A stretch of 5,205 bases of DNA, from NCBI GenBank assembly GCA_022574795.1, contig JACZRJ010000047.1:1-5205 (forward strand). The letters are read 5' to 3'. Source of the DNA: Patescibacteria group bacterium (lineage in GTDB: Bacteria > Patescibacteriota > Andersenbacteria > UBA10190). Within the stretch, counting starts at the first letter, position 1, and each line of letters starts with the position of its first letter. Position numbers and translations under genes: made by a program. Under the pieces are notes generated by a model. It saw only the letters and a program-made list of their open reading frames with translations. It was not told the DNA's origin and searched no databases. Below are positions 5,150 through 5,205 of the stretch, one piece after another.

Positions 5150-5205
5150 CTACCACTCCCCCAACGTCGTCTTACGCTCCGTGGGATCCAGGGCAGCAAT
5201 TCGCT
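5150..5205 (-). CDS. C-terminal end of an unidentified leftward gene (5' part outside window)
   Basis: One minus-strand frame entering from the right edge reads RIAALDPTERKTTLGEW and stops at TAG (5152-5150), 55 bases before the cytidylyltransferase start. The composition looks like real protein and the position suits an upstream operon gene. A second frame is also open for 28 codons, to a TAG at 5121-5119, but its Arg/Gly/Ser-rich translation is less convincing. Seventeen residues are too few to name a family. Confidence 0.4.
   Translation of the reverse strand, partial: RIAALDPTERKTTLGEW

Overview
The window is bacterial DNA of roughly even base composition. It has tightly packed genes, Shine-Dalgarno-like sites, a tRNA without an encoded CCA end and an IS30-family insertion sequence. 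The exact lineage cannot be read from this stretch. A Patescibacteria-like or other environmental genome is possible but is only an impression.

Layout. Positions 1-2864 hold a leftward operon of three sugar-nucleotide genes. In transcription order they are a small cupin (2864-2418), a zinc-binding C-methyltransferase-type protein (2338-1061) and an SDR-family sugar-nucleotide decarboxylase/epimerase resembling UDP-glucuronate decarboxylase. The last starts at 1048 and runs off the left edge. Between cupin and methyltransferase, the start region of the methyltransferase is duplicated. The upstream copy keeps the good ribosome site but opens only a 6-codon frame. Positions 2865-2938 form a short divergent control region. 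A tRNA-Ser(CGA) follows on the plus strand (2939-3027), then a 155-base spacer with a striking nested inverted repeat. Next is an apparently intact IS30-family element (about 3183-4247) with imperfect 28-bp ends and a transposase whose start codon lies in one arm of a long foldback. Convergent with it, on the minus strand, is a CMP-sugar-type cytidylyltransferase (5094-4297) with an altered nucleotide-binding signature. The last bases of another leftward gene probably enter from the right edge.

How the genes fit together. The cytidylyltransferase, cupin, C-methyltransferase and SDR protein all point to synthesis of an activated, probably C-methylated or otherwise branched, sugar for a surface glycan. 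The tRNA and IS30 element lie between the cytidylyltransferase and the other three genes. This could be one sugar locus split by later insertion, or two neighbouring transcription units. The window does not contain a clear defence system, CRISPR array or other wholly unfamiliar system. The most unusual signals are the duplicated translation start, the foldback over the transposase start and the nested repeat after the tRNA.
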